This document shows positions 19,823-32,879 of a stretch of 64,000 nt of DNA, piece by piece (within the stretch, counting starts at the first letter, position 1; each line of letters begins with the position of its first letter). The DNA is from Phyto melanocephala (taxonomy: Eukaryota > Arthropoda > Insecta > Diptera > Rhinophoridae), in NCBI GenBank assembly GCA_941918925.1, contig OW799237.1:6119201-6183200 (forward strand), written 5' to 3'. The translations under genes were made by a program, and so were the position numbers. A model generated the notes under the pieces. It made no database searches. It was not told the origin of the DNA and saw nothing but the letters and a program-made list of their open reading frames with translations.

Positions 19823-20137
19823 TATGTTGTAGAGAAAATCTTTATCTTAAAAAAAGGTACTGCTTTTTTTATATTTATTGGTTTTATAGAAGTATAATTA
19901 TATAAAATTGCACTTATTAAAAATTTTACGTTTAGTTTCATAGATGTGTAGATTTTTAAAGATTTTTTGGGCATAATAAAAAAAAGTGATCTGGCAGCCC
20001 TACAGTTTGCTGTCTATATTGCAAAATCATTTTTATACTTTTGTTTTGACTTGTTATTTTTTAACGTTGGTAAAATTTTATAAAAGAAAAATAAAATTTG
20101 ACAGTATTTTAGTGAAATAAATTTAAAAAAAGGCAAA

Positions 20138-23100
20138 ATGGATGAATTACAGAAATTAGAGCACTTATCCCTTGTGTCCAAGTTGTGCACTGAGCTAGAT
20201 AATCACTTAGGTATTAATGACAAAGATTTGGCCGAATTTATTATAGAATTGGAAGCAAGAAATCCCACGTTTGATGGCTTCCGTAAGGCGCTTATAGAGA
20301 ATGGAGCAGAATTCCCGGACTCGCTAATATCTAATCTTCAGCGTATAATAAACTTAATGAAGCCTTCAGCGGGGGAAAAGGACTCAAAGTTGGTCATTGA
20401 TGAAGTTGTGAGTGGTGGGTCGAAAACGACAAGAAAAACTGAACAGTTGGCTCTTATGTTTCCAGGCTTGGCCTTGGCAAATGATAAATTCAGTAAAGTG
20501 GATGCTTCCTATTCGAATTCAGAAACAGAAGATGGAGACAGAGAGCAGGATAAAAAATTTAAAAACAAAATTCAAGTCGGAGAGTTAGAGGGAGTAAATG
20601 CGGCTATGTTGGAACTTGAAGCTTTAGCTCCAGATTTTGATGCAAAAACCACAAAAAGTGAAAAAAAATTAAAAAATAAGAGTGGAAAAAAATCTCGTTC
20701 TAGATCTAGATCTCAAGAACGTCGCAGGGATGAACGAAAACGTGACAAAAATCGTGAAAGTCATAAAGATAAAGAAGCAGTATGTAGCAAAAGTAGTAAA
20801 GATCTGGATAGAGATCGTTCTCGTGACAGGCATCGCCGTTCCCGTTCTAGATCAAGAGATTCTTCAAGAAGGCATAGACGTTCTAGAAGCCGGTCTAGAG
20901 AATATAATAGAGAACGCAAAAGGCGTTCCAGATCCAAAGAACGATCACGAAAATCACCTTCAAGGTCAAGAGATAGACCAAGACGTTCTCGTTCTAGATC
21001 GAAAAATCGTTCTAGCCGGAAACGTAGATCTCGTTCTAATGAAACTAAACTACGAGACAAAATGCCTCCCCCCGCGACCATGACAGATGATCCAGAGCCA
21101 GGAAAGATTTACTCTGGAAAAGTAGCAAATATTGTACCTTTTGGTTGTTTTGTGCAACTTTTTGGTTTACGCAAACGTTGGGAAGGTTTGGTTCATATAT
21201 CCCAACTGCGTTCTGAGGGACGTGTAACTGATGTCACTGAGGTGGTGAATAGAAATTCTAATGTCAAGGTTAAAGTTATGTCGGTGACAGGTCAGAAAGT
21301 GTCACTTTCAATGAAGGAAGTTGATCAGGAAACTGGACAGGATTTAAATCCTCTTAGTCATGCTCCGCCTCCCGACAGTGAGCTTAAAGATCGAAATCCT
21401 GATCGTCCTTTTGGAGGCGGTACTTCATTGTTAAATCTGCAAGGAGGTGCTGATAATGACGAAGATGATTCCCGCAAACGTGTTACACGCATTTCCAGTC
21501 CAGAGCGTTGGGAAATTAAGCAAATGATTAGTTCGGGTGTTTTGGATCGCAGTGAGTTGCCTGACTTCGACGAAGAGTCTGGCTTACTAGCCAAAGACGA
21601 AGATGATGAGGAGGATATCGAAATTGAAATTGTAGAAGAAGAACCTCCTTTCTTAGCTGGTCATGGACGAGCTTTGCACGATTTGTCACCAGTGCGTATA
21701 GTAAAAAATCCAGATGGATCTTTAGCTCAAGCCGCTATGATGCAATCGGCTTTATCTAAAGAACGTAGAGAACAGAAAATGTTGCAAAGAGAACAGGATA
21801 TGGACGCTGTTCCTACAGGTCTTAGTAAAAATTGGATTGATCCTTTACCAGATGAAGACTCGGGTCGTACATTAGCGGCAAATGTAAGAGGCATGGGTTT
21901 GGCTCCTATGGAAGTGCCAGAATGGAAGAAGCACGTTATAGGTGGTAAGAAATCTTCCTTTGGCAAAAAAACTGACATGTCTTTAGTGGAACAACGACAG
22001 TCCTTGCCCATCTATAAGCTTAGAGACGATTTAATCAAAGCCGTAACTGATAATCAAATTTTAATTGTTATTGGTGAAACGGGTTCGGGAAAAACTACTC
22101 AAATAACACAGTATTTAGCAGAGTGTGGCTTTACCGCTAGAGGAAAGATTGGCTGCACCCAACCTAGACGTGTAGCTGCCATGTCTGTAGCCAAAAGAGT
22201 CGCTGAAGAATTTGGTTGCCGTCTGGGTCAGGAAGTTGGCTATACCATACGTTTTGAGGATTGCACTAGCCCAGAGACTGCTATAAAATATATGACAGAC
22301 GGTATGTTGCTAAGAGAATGTCTTATAGAGGCTGATTTAAAGGGTTATTCTGTAATTATGTTGGATGAGGCACATGAACGTACCATACATACTGATGTTT
22401 TGTTTGGTTTACTTAAAACTGCTGTGCAAAAGCGTCCCGAGTTAAAACTTATTGTCACATCGGCTACCTTGGACGCTGTAAAGTTTTCCCAGTATTTCTT
22501 TGAGGCACCAATTTTCACTATACCTGGTCGCACCTTTCCTGTAGAAGTATTGTACACTAAAGAACCCGAAACTGATTATTTAGATGCCTCTTTGATAACG
22601 GTCATGCAGATACATTTAAGAGAGCCTCCCGGAGATATTCTATTGTTTCTGACGGGTCAAGAAGAAATCGATACAGCTTGTGAAATTCTCTATGAACGCA
22701 TGAAAAGTTTGGGTCCAGATGTTCCCGAATTGATAATATTACCCGTTTATTCGGCTCTTCCCTCGGAAATGCAAACTAGAATTTTTGACCCAGCACCACC
22801 TGGCAGTCGTAAAGTTGTTATAGCCACAAATATTGCAGAAACTTCTTTAACAATAGATGGCATATTTTATGTAGTCGATCCTGGATTTGTTAAACAAAAA
22901 GTGTACAACTCTAAAACAGGCATGGACTCTTTGGTGGTAACGCCTATATCACAGGTATTTCGAATTTTTGACTATAGCTATTTAATTGATATTAAATTTT
23001 ATTTTTAAATGTTTTAGGCTGCTGCTAAACAACGTGCTGGCCGCGCGGGACGCACTGGTCCGGGTAAGTGCTATCGTCTCTACACCGAACGAGCGTATCG

Positions 23101-24040
23101 TGACGAAATGCTACCAACGCCTGTGCCCGAAATTCAACGCACAAATTTGGCTACTACGGTTTTGCAATTAAAAACTATGGGTATAAATGATCTACTGCAC
23201 TTTGATTTCATGGATGCCCCTCCTGTAGAATCTTTAGTAATGGCTTTAGAACAGCTGCATTCCTTGTCGGCTTTGGATGATGAAGGCTTGCTTACTCGTT
23301 TAGGGCGCAGAATGGCAGAATTTCCCTTGGAACCTAATCTCTCCAAAATGTTAATTATGTCAGTGGCTTTACAGTGTTCTGATGAAATTCTTACCATTGT
23401 CTCCATGCTGAGCGTTCAAAATGTCTTCTATAGACCGAAAGATAAACAGGCTTTAGCCGATCAAAAGAAAGCAAAATTTAATCAAATCGAAGGTGATCAT
23501 TTGACCCTTTTGGCTGTATACAATAGTTGGAAAAATAATAAATTTTCCAATGCTTGGTGTTATGAGAACTTTGTCCAAATACGAACTCTTAAGAGGTCGC
23601 AAGATGTACGCAAACAACTGCTAGGCATAATGGACCGACATAAACTCGATGTTGTATCGGCTGGTAAGAATTCTGTACGCATACAAAAAGCCATCTGCTC
23701 CGGTTTCTTTCGCAATGCTGCCAAAAAAGATCCTCAAGAGGGTTACCGTACCTTGGTGGACTCTCAAGTAGTCTATATACATCCGTCTAGTGCTCTTTTC
23801 AATCGCCAACCAGAATGGGTTATTTACCACGAACTAGTTCAGACAACAAAGGAGTATATGCGTGAAGTAACCACTTGCGATCCCAAATGGTTGGTTGAAT
23901 TTGCACCTTCCTTCTTTAGATTCTCTGATCCTACGAAACTAAGTAAATTCAAAAAGAACCAACGTTTGGAACCGTTGTATAATAAATATGAAGAGCCTAA
24001 CGCCTGGCGTATATCTAGAGTGCGACGAAGAAGAAATTAA
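20138..24040 (+). CDS. DEAH-box pre-mRNA splicing helicase DHX8 (Prp22)
   Basis: ATP-dependent RNA helicase that releases spliced mRNA from the spliceosome. Exons 20138-22954 and 23018-24040 around a 63-nt intron (CAG|GTATTT...TTTTAG) give 1279 aa. Order: a conserved N-terminal domain (1-90), an Arg/Ser/Glu-rich RS region (about 185-310), an S1 RNA-binding domain (about 320-395, [20 protein letters not shown]), an acidic linker, then the helicase with motif [11 protein letters not shown] (646-655), DEAH (743-746), SAT, and motif [10 protein letters not shown] (about 944), which lies just after the intron. The HA2/OB-type C-terminus is complete and ends RVRRRRN. The S1 domain plus RS region separates DHX8 from DHX15, DHX16 and DHX38. 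The reading frame without splicing stops shortly after the donor, so the intron is required. Confidence 0.96.
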
Positions 24041-25399
24041 TTAATTTATTTAATTATTTAATATCAATATTTAATTTAATGATAGTGGTAGGCATATCTA
24101 TGTATGTTAAGTTTATAAAATAATTTTTTTTATATAAAATACAAGAGTTTGCAAGTAGAACACAGTGAATTATGTCAAAATTCAAAATCAAAGATGGCGT
24201 TCTACGCAAAATGGCGTATAACGTTTAATCTGGAATCACTTGTTGACATTGTTAATATATTAAAAAGTTTAATTTATGAAATGATTTCAATTTAAAAAAC
24301 TTATTTTTTTTAATTCTCAATTTTCAATAAAAAATAAATTTTTTTATTTTTTCTGGATTTATATAAACGTAATACAAAAAAAATGGTTATTCAAACAACC
24401 GGTTTTTGATTCGTTTATCTACATTTCAATTCTAAGTTATCGATTTTTTTAAAGCAATAGAATTTTTAATTTTTTTTTTTGCTTTTTTGCTTTTGAGGTT
24501 ACCTTGGTCCCCTTCGATTTACAAGTTATGGGAGTATTATTTGGCAGCTTCGTTCTGATTAAATGCCATCAACAATTTTAGTTTTTCCTTTTTTCATTTC
24601 CGACGGCATAAAATATATCTTTTCTAAGAGCTTAGAATTGGTTGAAATCAACTTTTAAAAGCACCCGCATTGTACTTAGGGTGTGTGTAGTATTAATCTT
24701 TTGGAAATATAAGGTAATGAATCGCTATTAAAATCCAGCCCAACCGCCCCATAACTTTCTGAAATATGAGCAAAAAACACGACTGCCTCTGTTTAACATA
24801 TTTTTAGCACAAAAAATTAACATTTTATTGGATCTAGAATAATTTATAGATACCTTCGTAACTATTTGGATATATGATATGACTCTAGAGATAATCATTA
24901 AACATTTTTGTCAAATCGGTAAAGTTACAAGCAAAAATATTTTAGAATAATAATCCCTTAATTTACAACCGAAAATCGATTTTTAAGCTTCTAAACATTC
25001 GAGAGAGTCAAATCAAAGGGCTTGACTAGCGCAATATTAAACACTATGGCGGATAAGTATCAAGTGAAAGGGCTTGAAAATACAGTAAACTATAAAAAAG
25101 TATAAATCCAAGATGGTGTCAAATGAAAGCTTTGACCAGAAGATATCCTGATGACGTCAAAAATAAATTGGCGGACATTTTTTTTTGCTTATCATGTACA
25201 TTGAATTTTACAATTGGATAGAAAATATGTATACACTTTTTTCTCTGTAAAAAACATATTTTTATCTGGAAGATACAACTTGAAAAAAATCTACAGTTGC
25301 CATTCACCCGATTACTTCTTATTTGTCAAAAAAGTAACCGATAGTGTGGCAACACTATATTTTATCACAATGTAACTTTTTTATTTTACATTTAATTGC
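24041..25399. other. 3' region of DHX8 and repeat spacer
   Basis: The DHX8 3' UTR is followed by AT-rich sequence. Dispersed fly repeat copy C lies here in reverse orientation (24580-25175). I see no gene in 25176-25399. Confidence 0.5.
24580..25175 (-). repeat. Dispersed fly repeat, copy C
   Basis: Reverse-complement, decayed member of the family. It shows the inverse of the GGGTCGGAAATGAAA block, the inverse of GTTGATTTCAACCAACACAC-type sequence, CCGCCCCATAACTTTCTGAA, and two AAAGGGCTTGA blocks that match the middle of the full copy at 61056-61806. Confidence 0.65.
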
Positions 25400-25737
25400 A
25401 AACGGACAAAGTCGGCCATTATTATACATATAATTCTAGCAGGAAAAAAGTACTAGTTGTAGAAAAAATTATTAGGCTATAATTTTAAGTATATTCTTAA
25501 TAATTAAACAACAAACCAAACTATCAATATAAATTTTAAAAAATGTGATAAAAGTGTTAAGTAGAAACGGAAACTTTCAGGAAAAAATGAAAAAACAGAA
25601 TTACCAGCTAACATTTAGCAGCAGCCATTGCAAGCAATTTAAGCAGAAGTAGTAGCACCGGCAGCAATAAAATGTATTAGAAAATACCTAATAAAATAAG
25701 GAAGAAGACGTTAACGAAAGTAATCAAAGGATAGAAG
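25400..25737 (+). other. Probable 5' UTR exon of the F-box gene
   Basis: GC content rises here relative to its surroundings, with purine-rich, CAG-rich sequence containing stop codons in all frames. It ends at a strong donor, AAG|GTAAGT (25738). A matching acceptor TTTTAACAG lies at 26775, 54 bases before the F-box gene ATG. The left limit is not defined. Confidence 0.45.
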
Positions 25738-26829
25738 GTAAGTTCATCATATATATATATGTACATTATAAATATAAAAGAATTTTCGAACAGAAATGAT
25801 TTCTGTGTGTTAAACAGGAAGCGTAATAATTTTCGTTTTTTACGTGGTATCTTCATACGTAAATAATACGCTTGTATAGCAATCCAGATAGAATTTCATG
25901 CTTATAGTTTTGTATTATTAACGAATAACTAGTAATCTGTAGTATGAAAAGTAATCATTTTATGTTAAACCAACCTGTGTTCCTCAGCAATACAACAAAG
26001 ACAACAACCCTAAAAACTAAGAATTTTTAACAATGTACTGCATCTTGACTTTTATAGATGGTTAAATTAGATACGAAACAATTTTGTGAGGTACCAAACA
26101 TTTATATCAAAGGTACCATAGTACATAAAAAAATGTACAAAGCTATTTTCTGGCTTGTGTTTGTTTTTAAATTTAAAAATGTAAATTTTTAGCTTTGTTG
26201 ACATTAATAAATGTTTTGAATTCACGTATCACTAGTAGTTGCATATACATGACAAATATACAAGCATATGTGTATTACCTTGTGATACTCTTGAACAAAT
26301 TATTTAGTTTTTTATACTAATGTTCTGTACCCACTGTTTGAAGATAATTTGACTATTAGTTAAAATAGAAATTAAATGAGAATTAAGTCGATTGTAAGAT
26401 TTAAGTATAATTATTTATTTGCATTACAAAATATTCATTCCTTTTTTGAACAAAAGTAAGACAACTGTGTCCCTTGAAATATCTATGCCGAGCATAAATT
26501 TTCTAAATATTTAAGCAACTTATAAGTAATTACATGCATGGAAGTAGAAAAATTGTCTCATATAATTTTAAAGTCCTTTCGTAATACAACTTAAATAACA
26601 TCTTTGTGGCAACGCTGATTTTTTTTATTAAAAAAACAAAAAGAAATTCCCTCAAAAAATAATCAGCAGTTTTTTTTTGCTTCTCGTTTTTCAGAAAACT
26701 TCTAATACCGTTGCTAACAATATCAACTTCTTCTTAACTTTATTGTCTATTTGCAATTAAAAAAGATTTTAACAGGTTATTTCAATATATAATATTACAA
26801 AAATAACCTAAAGAGAAATAGCGCTTATT

Positions 26830-29800
26830 ATGGTTTCTACACGTCAAATGGCCACCAGTGGTAGTGGTGGCTCTGGCAGTGGTAATTCCAATTCTGTCTT
26901 GCATTCCTCTTCGCCATCGGAGGATACAAATTATCTACGTCCCTCAGTGGTTACAAGACAATCCAATGCAACATCAAGTGTCATTACAATGCCTTCATCA
27001 TCTACAACAGCTCTAACAATAGGAACAGTTGCTTCAGGATTTTTTACAACCAGTTGTGTTCGACAAACGCAGGCGTTTAAAACTTATGAAGGAATCGTCA
27101 CAAATTCTTCAACAAAAACTGATTGTAATCAACAGCAACAAATAATTCAAAATATTAATTTGTTAGATTTGCCTGAGGAAATATTATTTAATATATTGGC
27201 ATATATTGGTTATAAGAAAATTGGTCAATTGCGTATGGTGAGTATAAAGAATACTAAAATAATCCATTTTGGAATAATTTTATTTAATTAAAATTTTGTA
27301 TTACTATGTGTACATAATATATTAGTTTATTTAATAAATAGGTATGTTTGAGAAAATTTGTAATCGATTATGGGCATACAGGCTAGATTATTGGGTACTT
27401 AAAAAAAAATAAAAAATTATGTTTTATTCATTACTTTTATTAATCCATTAGCTATTTAGATTTTTTTTAAACCTCAAAACAAAAAATTTTTGTTAAGTTT
27501 TTTAAATAACTTAAAGTATTATTTTCTCATTTTGAAAACTCTTTGTGTTAACTTTTCGATCTTATGTGCTGTTGTTAGAATTAAAACGAACGCTTTGAGT
27601 AGAAATTTTACATCTGTTTTGTTATTGTAACAAAAACAAAATGCACCTAAAAGTTGCACTCAAAACCGTGGACTTTTAAAAATAACGAAATAAATTGATT
27701 AAAAAAAATAAAATATTTTAATGGTTTCATGGGGTATTGGGGAAGAGAGTAAGTGATGAGGTGTCTACATACTGAAAGACCGTTTCTTTTAGAGTTAAAC
27801 AAATTAACCGACCACTTAATATATCACCGCTTACTTACAGACCAGTGTAAAATTTTAATCTTTTATTTAGGTATTGTTTAGACTTTTCTACTACTTGAAA
27901 CTGTTTTAAAGTAAAAAATAGAAACTACTTGATTATTTACATTTTTATTTATTTTATTTATTTATTCATTCAGAAGAGATAACAAAAATGTATTTGTAGC
28001 TTAAAAGAGCTGCAATTAAAATTATATTTTATTGCTTTTTTAACCATTTTCACTTTGGAGTTTTTATACCCTTCACACAGTATAAAAGGTATATAAAGGT
28101 TTGTCATTCCGTGTGAAATTTCTACTATTTTCATTTCATATCTTCTATTTTCATTTATGTCCGCGTGTATGTTGAAATCAACTTTTTGAAGCCCCACGAC
28201 ATCGCCTGGACCCGGGTAAGGTATTAAAATATTCGGGAGTAGATCGGTATTGAAAATCACAAACATCGGTACATACACACTGAGATTTGAGCAAAAAACC
28301 ACGGCCACCTCGTTTTTTTAACACAAAAACAACTTACAACAACAACACACATACATAAAAACGTGGCATACTGGTTAGAGAAAACGTGGGATTTTTTTTT
28401 ATTTTACAATGATATCAGAAATTAAAATATATACAATACAAAAATAATGTTGAAGTTAGCAATGCAGCCGGAAACAGCGTTTGTTATGAAATGAATTTTC
28501 ATCAATCATGTGCTGTATTTTAAACATTTATTTTACCCTATTTAAAGAATAAATAAATCTAATAAATCTAAAATTTATTTATAAAACCATCAGAAATATA
28601 CAACTCAAGGCATCACATATAAAAGCATAACACATCTTTAACGAATGCTAAAAACTGTTGCCTTGCAATAATAAACTCAAGGCATTGTCAAAAAGAAGGT
28701 TGAAAGTTATAGGGTTTATGAACTTTATGAATTCCAGTGGTACTTTAATTAATTTATTTATTAATATTAATCATGAAGCATATCTTTTTATGAAAAATTT
28801 TTTTTTTTTTTTTAAATATACATTTTTTTCAGGTTTCTCACAAAATGAATGATGTTTGTATGCATATTTTAAATTCCACCTTTTCCAAGTTGATTACAAA
28901 AACCTATAATCGCTTTCAAGAGATTAAGGCAAACATGCCTAGACGTGAGTCGGCCCGCCGTAATCATCCACTTGCTTGCGAGTGCGATATTATTGAAACG
29001 TGTTATATGCGTTTATCGCTATTACAAATGACATTTGGAAAACGTATCGAACGAGGACATTGTTGTTTCTTTCCGGGAGCAGTAAGTTATTATAAATAAA
29101 CAAACAAAAATATAACGGTCGTTTAATGAAGTATAACTAACAAATTTTTATTAATGTTTTTAAATTTTTAAGATTTTAGACGAGGTTTACACTATATTAA
29201 ATTATATTAAAAATACTCCATGTTTGGAGAGACCATATCGTGTTACCGACGAACTTTTTGATTTATCCACAATGGCCATGGAATATTTTCGCGATCGTAT
29301 TGAGCCGTCATTGCCTGACATAGCTTATTTTAACAAGGATTTTTATAATTTACCAACAACAACGAAAAGATGTAAGTTTGTAAATAATGTCGTTTTTTTC
29401 ATGTATAAATGTTATACTGTTATTTTTTTGTCATCTCTACAATTTGAAGATCATAAAAGTAATTTGTTTTTTTTTTAAGATCACCGTTAATTATCAAGAT
29501 GTTCTGTTGTCCCTTTCTGTTTCATATATTTTCCTTTGCAATAACAGTTAATATGTTTTTAAATATTTTTGTATTATTAATCTTATTATTTACAACGTTT
29601 GGTCATTAAATTAATTATACAGAATAAAGGAAATCGTTCAGAGAAAAAAATTAGTTTTTTACATCTTTATCATAATTTTGTGGTACGTTAAAACAATGTC
29701 GACAAACAATAGAAAATGTAATTAAACAAATATCGAGTTATTTGAAAACAAAAATGTGAAATAAATGGAAAAGTTAAAAAAAAACTGAAAAAAATTAAAT

Positions 29801-31741
29801 TTATAAAAGTCTTTAAAATAAAAAATTTTATTTAATATTTTATTTAATATAAGTTAATATTTAATTTAATATAAATGATTTTCTCTTCATGCAGATTGAA
29901 TATTTTTAGAAGTAACTGTTTGTATGTATGTAAATATTTATACGAATTTTTTATTGTTTTTATTTCAGCTTTGACTATATCTTCTGATTTAAGCGACATC
30001 CCTGCTAGTATACCTTCACCGCCTCAAAGTAATATGGTCTTGCGAAAAGGCATTCGCAAAATCAAACAGGGCATGAAAATCTACAATAATCAATTATCTG
30101 TCTTACGCAATGAGTTGCGTACTTGCAAACGTAAATCGAGCGAACAGGGCAAACAAATTGCTGAACAGCAAAAACTATTAGCCGAACAGCGTAAACAGAC
30201 CGTTGAGTATGCCAATCGCTTGGATGAAAACGATAAGAAGAATGAGGAAATGTCACGTAAATTTTCGACATTATTGCAGGTATGAAAATCGAACACCATT
30301 AGGTGACTACAAGTATTGTAAAGCCTATAAGTTTTTAAAAAATGTCAAAAAATTTAACACAATTTTTTAAGCCAAATTTTGTTCCATCTTGAAAATTGTA
30401 TTACAATTATTTTTTTAAATTAAATTTAAAATATAATTTAATTATTTTTTATTTTTATTACCATGTACCAATTACAAATGTTTTGGGCTTCTACACCCAT
30501 ATTCAAAATATTTTATTTTTAATTTTAAAGGGTTAAAGGATTATTTTTGAAAATTTTGTTCAATAAACCTATTTTAAAATTGATTGCGTATAAGGATAAG
30601 GCTTTGTTCTTACAAAATCAAATAAATGGCTAAAAATTAAAAAGGTGCAAAAATTTAAAAAAATACAAAGAAGTCGTTTTTGAGTGAAGCCAATATTGAG
30701 CTATAGTTTTTGAATAATATTAGTGGGTTAAACTGGCCTTTTGTGTGATTTATGAACGTCCAACATATAATTTAGAAAATAAATAGAAGTTTTTTTTCAA
30801 TTTTTATTTCAAAAAGGTATAATTTATTAATATAATGTTAATACAATAAAGGCCTTATTTTTTATTAAACTAATATATTAAATATTGTCCTAACTTCTAT
30901 GTTTCAGGAACTTAACAAATGTAAAACGGAATTACAATATTGGCGCTCCAAAAGTCCCGCCGTACCATCGTGTACTTCTTGCGGTCACAAAGTAACACCC
31001 ACTCTACCCCCCGAAGACTATCAGGCTCTTATCAATCAAGGCGTTAAGCCTGAAGATATACTTAATTTAAACGACGAAACAGATGCTGAAAGTGATGTTA
31101 GCATGAATAAAATTAGTAATAATTTGCGTAATGAATTTTTATTTCCTGATGAGGCCACCACCGCCAAACTTTTGGCTGTAAATACGGCTTCTAAAAATCT
31201 AAAAAGACAACATATAGCCGCAACAGCATCAACAAAGTCAACAACGTCCAATATACATAATAATAGTGTAAAAATAATACAAAACAACGAAACCGAGTTA
31301 ACAGATTTTTTCCATTTAAATGAGGCTGCTTCAACCAGTTCAAGTGCTTTTATAGCAACAGCTGGCTATTCTACACGATTATTTTATGGTTCATCGAACA
31401 GCACCATAGGAACGGCGATGACGACAACAACTACAACAACCACATCAACGCTACCTACTCATAAAAGTGTTATTGTGTCACCGCAATCCTCTCAACTCAA
31501 ACGTCTTGTAAATAATGAAAATCAACAACAAATTACTGCAGCCAGTACTGAGGGCGGAGGAGGAGAACTTTATATTAATACTGAATCAGTAGCGAGTGTT
31601 GGAAGTGTTGTTTGTAGTAATGCCTCAACAACTGAAGATGGCAACAATCTACAGGCCATTTCATCACTTGAAACCAAGAAAGCACGTAGAGTACAAAAAA
31701 CTACTAGATGTTTAAATAACTCTAGTAATAAACGTAAATAA
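26830..31741 (+). CDS. F-box protein, FBXO28-like
   Basis: Substrate-receptor type protein for an SCF (Skp1-Cullin-F-box) ubiquitin ligase. Exons: 26830-27237, 28833-29081, 29173-29371, 29969-30279, 30908-31741, all GT/AG and in phase, giving 666 aa. A Ser/Thr-rich lead (1-110) precedes the F-box, LDLPEEILFNILAYIGYKKI, which continues across the first junction as QLRM|VSHKMNDVC. The block PRRESARRNHPLA and the segment RLSLLQMTFGK...CCFFPG follow, both closely resembling vertebrate FBXO28. A coiled coil rich in Gln/Lys/Glu (exon 4 into exon 5) matches the FBXO28 C-terminal coiled coil. The last exon adds about 230 residues of Ser/Thr/Asn-rich sequence with a poly-Thr run (around 31414-31450), ending in a basic RKxK tail. 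The vertebrate protein is about 370 aa, so the fly form has long extra disordered ends. Confidence 0.9.
27238..28832. other. Large intron of the F-box gene
   Basis: 1.6-kb intron with a polypyrimidine tract and AG at 28831-28832. It contains dispersed repeat copy D (28061-28325, minus orientation). A long reading frame across that copy is chance. Confidence 0.6.
28061..28325 (-). repeat. Dispersed fly repeat, copy D
   Basis: Begins TTTTTATACCCTTCAC, the exact inverse of the family right end. It continues through the inverse of the TTGATTTCAACC-type block to the inverse of the AGAAAGTTATGGG region, much eroded. Intronic. Confidence 0.65.
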
Positions 31742-32744
31742 TAAAATCAACAAAACAAAAACTTTTTTAAATTTAAAAGAAAAATCACTAAAATTTTAAG
31801 AATTTTCCCAAATGTCCCTTGACCCATTTTCCCTTTCTGTGCCCCAAACTAATTTTTAGACCACAAACAATATATAAATATACATAGATACATACATATA
31901 TGTCAATCTACATATATATAAATATAGTTATAATAAATTTCTAATTCTTAATTATTAATAATTAATATATTTGAAAGATAGATACTAATTACAAAAAAAA
32001 AAAGAAAAAAAAAAACTCAAAAAAGTAAAAAATAAAACAAATTTGATAAATCTATTTTTAAAGTAAAGTTGCAATAAAACAATTGCAAAAAACAAGAAAC
32101 TCTGACAAAAAAAAAATTATATACAATTCTTTAATTACAAAATACACTTTAGTAATTTACTATAAAAGAAACTTACATGATTTTTTATTTCTATATACTA
32201 AATAAAGGCATATTTATTCATCAGATAATCTTGATTCGTCAGCTGATTGTTTTTTAATCACTTATTTTAAATTTCAGCTGTCAAACTCAATAGTTTTCCT
32301 TCTCTCATTTATTTCAAAAGTCAAACTTTTACATAAAAAAACAAACAAGTAAAACTCTCTGATCTCCGATTACCTGCTGATAGATATGCCTTGATATTAA
32401 ATCTAAATTTAAAAAAATAAATCAACCACCTCTTACAGTAAATGTTTTTTTAACTTGTACATACACACGGAAATTTGTTAAAAGTTTTGAGGGAAAATTG
32501 CATAAATGTTATCGCCACCGTTATTTTACTTAGAACAATAGAGTTTTCTGAGCATTTGATGTATGGATTTTAATAAACTTTCTCACATTGTACGTAATCG
32601 ATTGTGAGATCTTAGAAATTCTCCGATATGTAAAATGTTGCCTGGCTTAGTTCTACGTTATAAATTTTTTAAGATTTCAAAACTTGTACTGTTTGGTTTG
32701 CAAATTTAGAACAAGATATTAAACTGGAGTTTAGGCGATTATAA

Positions 32745-32879
32745 CGCTGTTATGCATATGAAACTGTGCTAAATAACGAGCTGATATCAGCTTTTATCGG
32801 AATTTACAAATTAAAAAGTTGGCAGCTTCTTAATTTGCAGTGCTAATTTGGCAAACAGTTTGTTGTTATGCATAACGTA
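32745..32879. repeat. 129-bp hairpin element family, copy 1 (decayed)
   Basis: CGCTGTTATGCATATGAAACT... pairs imperfectly with ...CAGTTTGTTGTTATGCATAACG. The internal sequence GTGCTAAATAACGAGCTG matches the arms of the better copies at 37409-37537 and 41727-41851. Confidence 0.65.

Larger units (their letters stand above)
18950..20137. other. Intergenic, with hairpin elements
   Basis: Spacer between NTMT1 and DHX8, both on the plus strand. It contains two members of a hairpin family (19302-19386 and a split copy around 19536-19850), the latter interrupted by a 257-bp inverted-repeat element. The last 150 bases before 20138 should hold the DHX8 promoter and 5' UTR. Confidence 0.55.

Noticed and set aside
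22986..23171. Frame spanning the DHX8 intron/exon 2 border
   Set aside because: It is in a different frame from the helicase, whose QRAGRAGR motif is read across this region.
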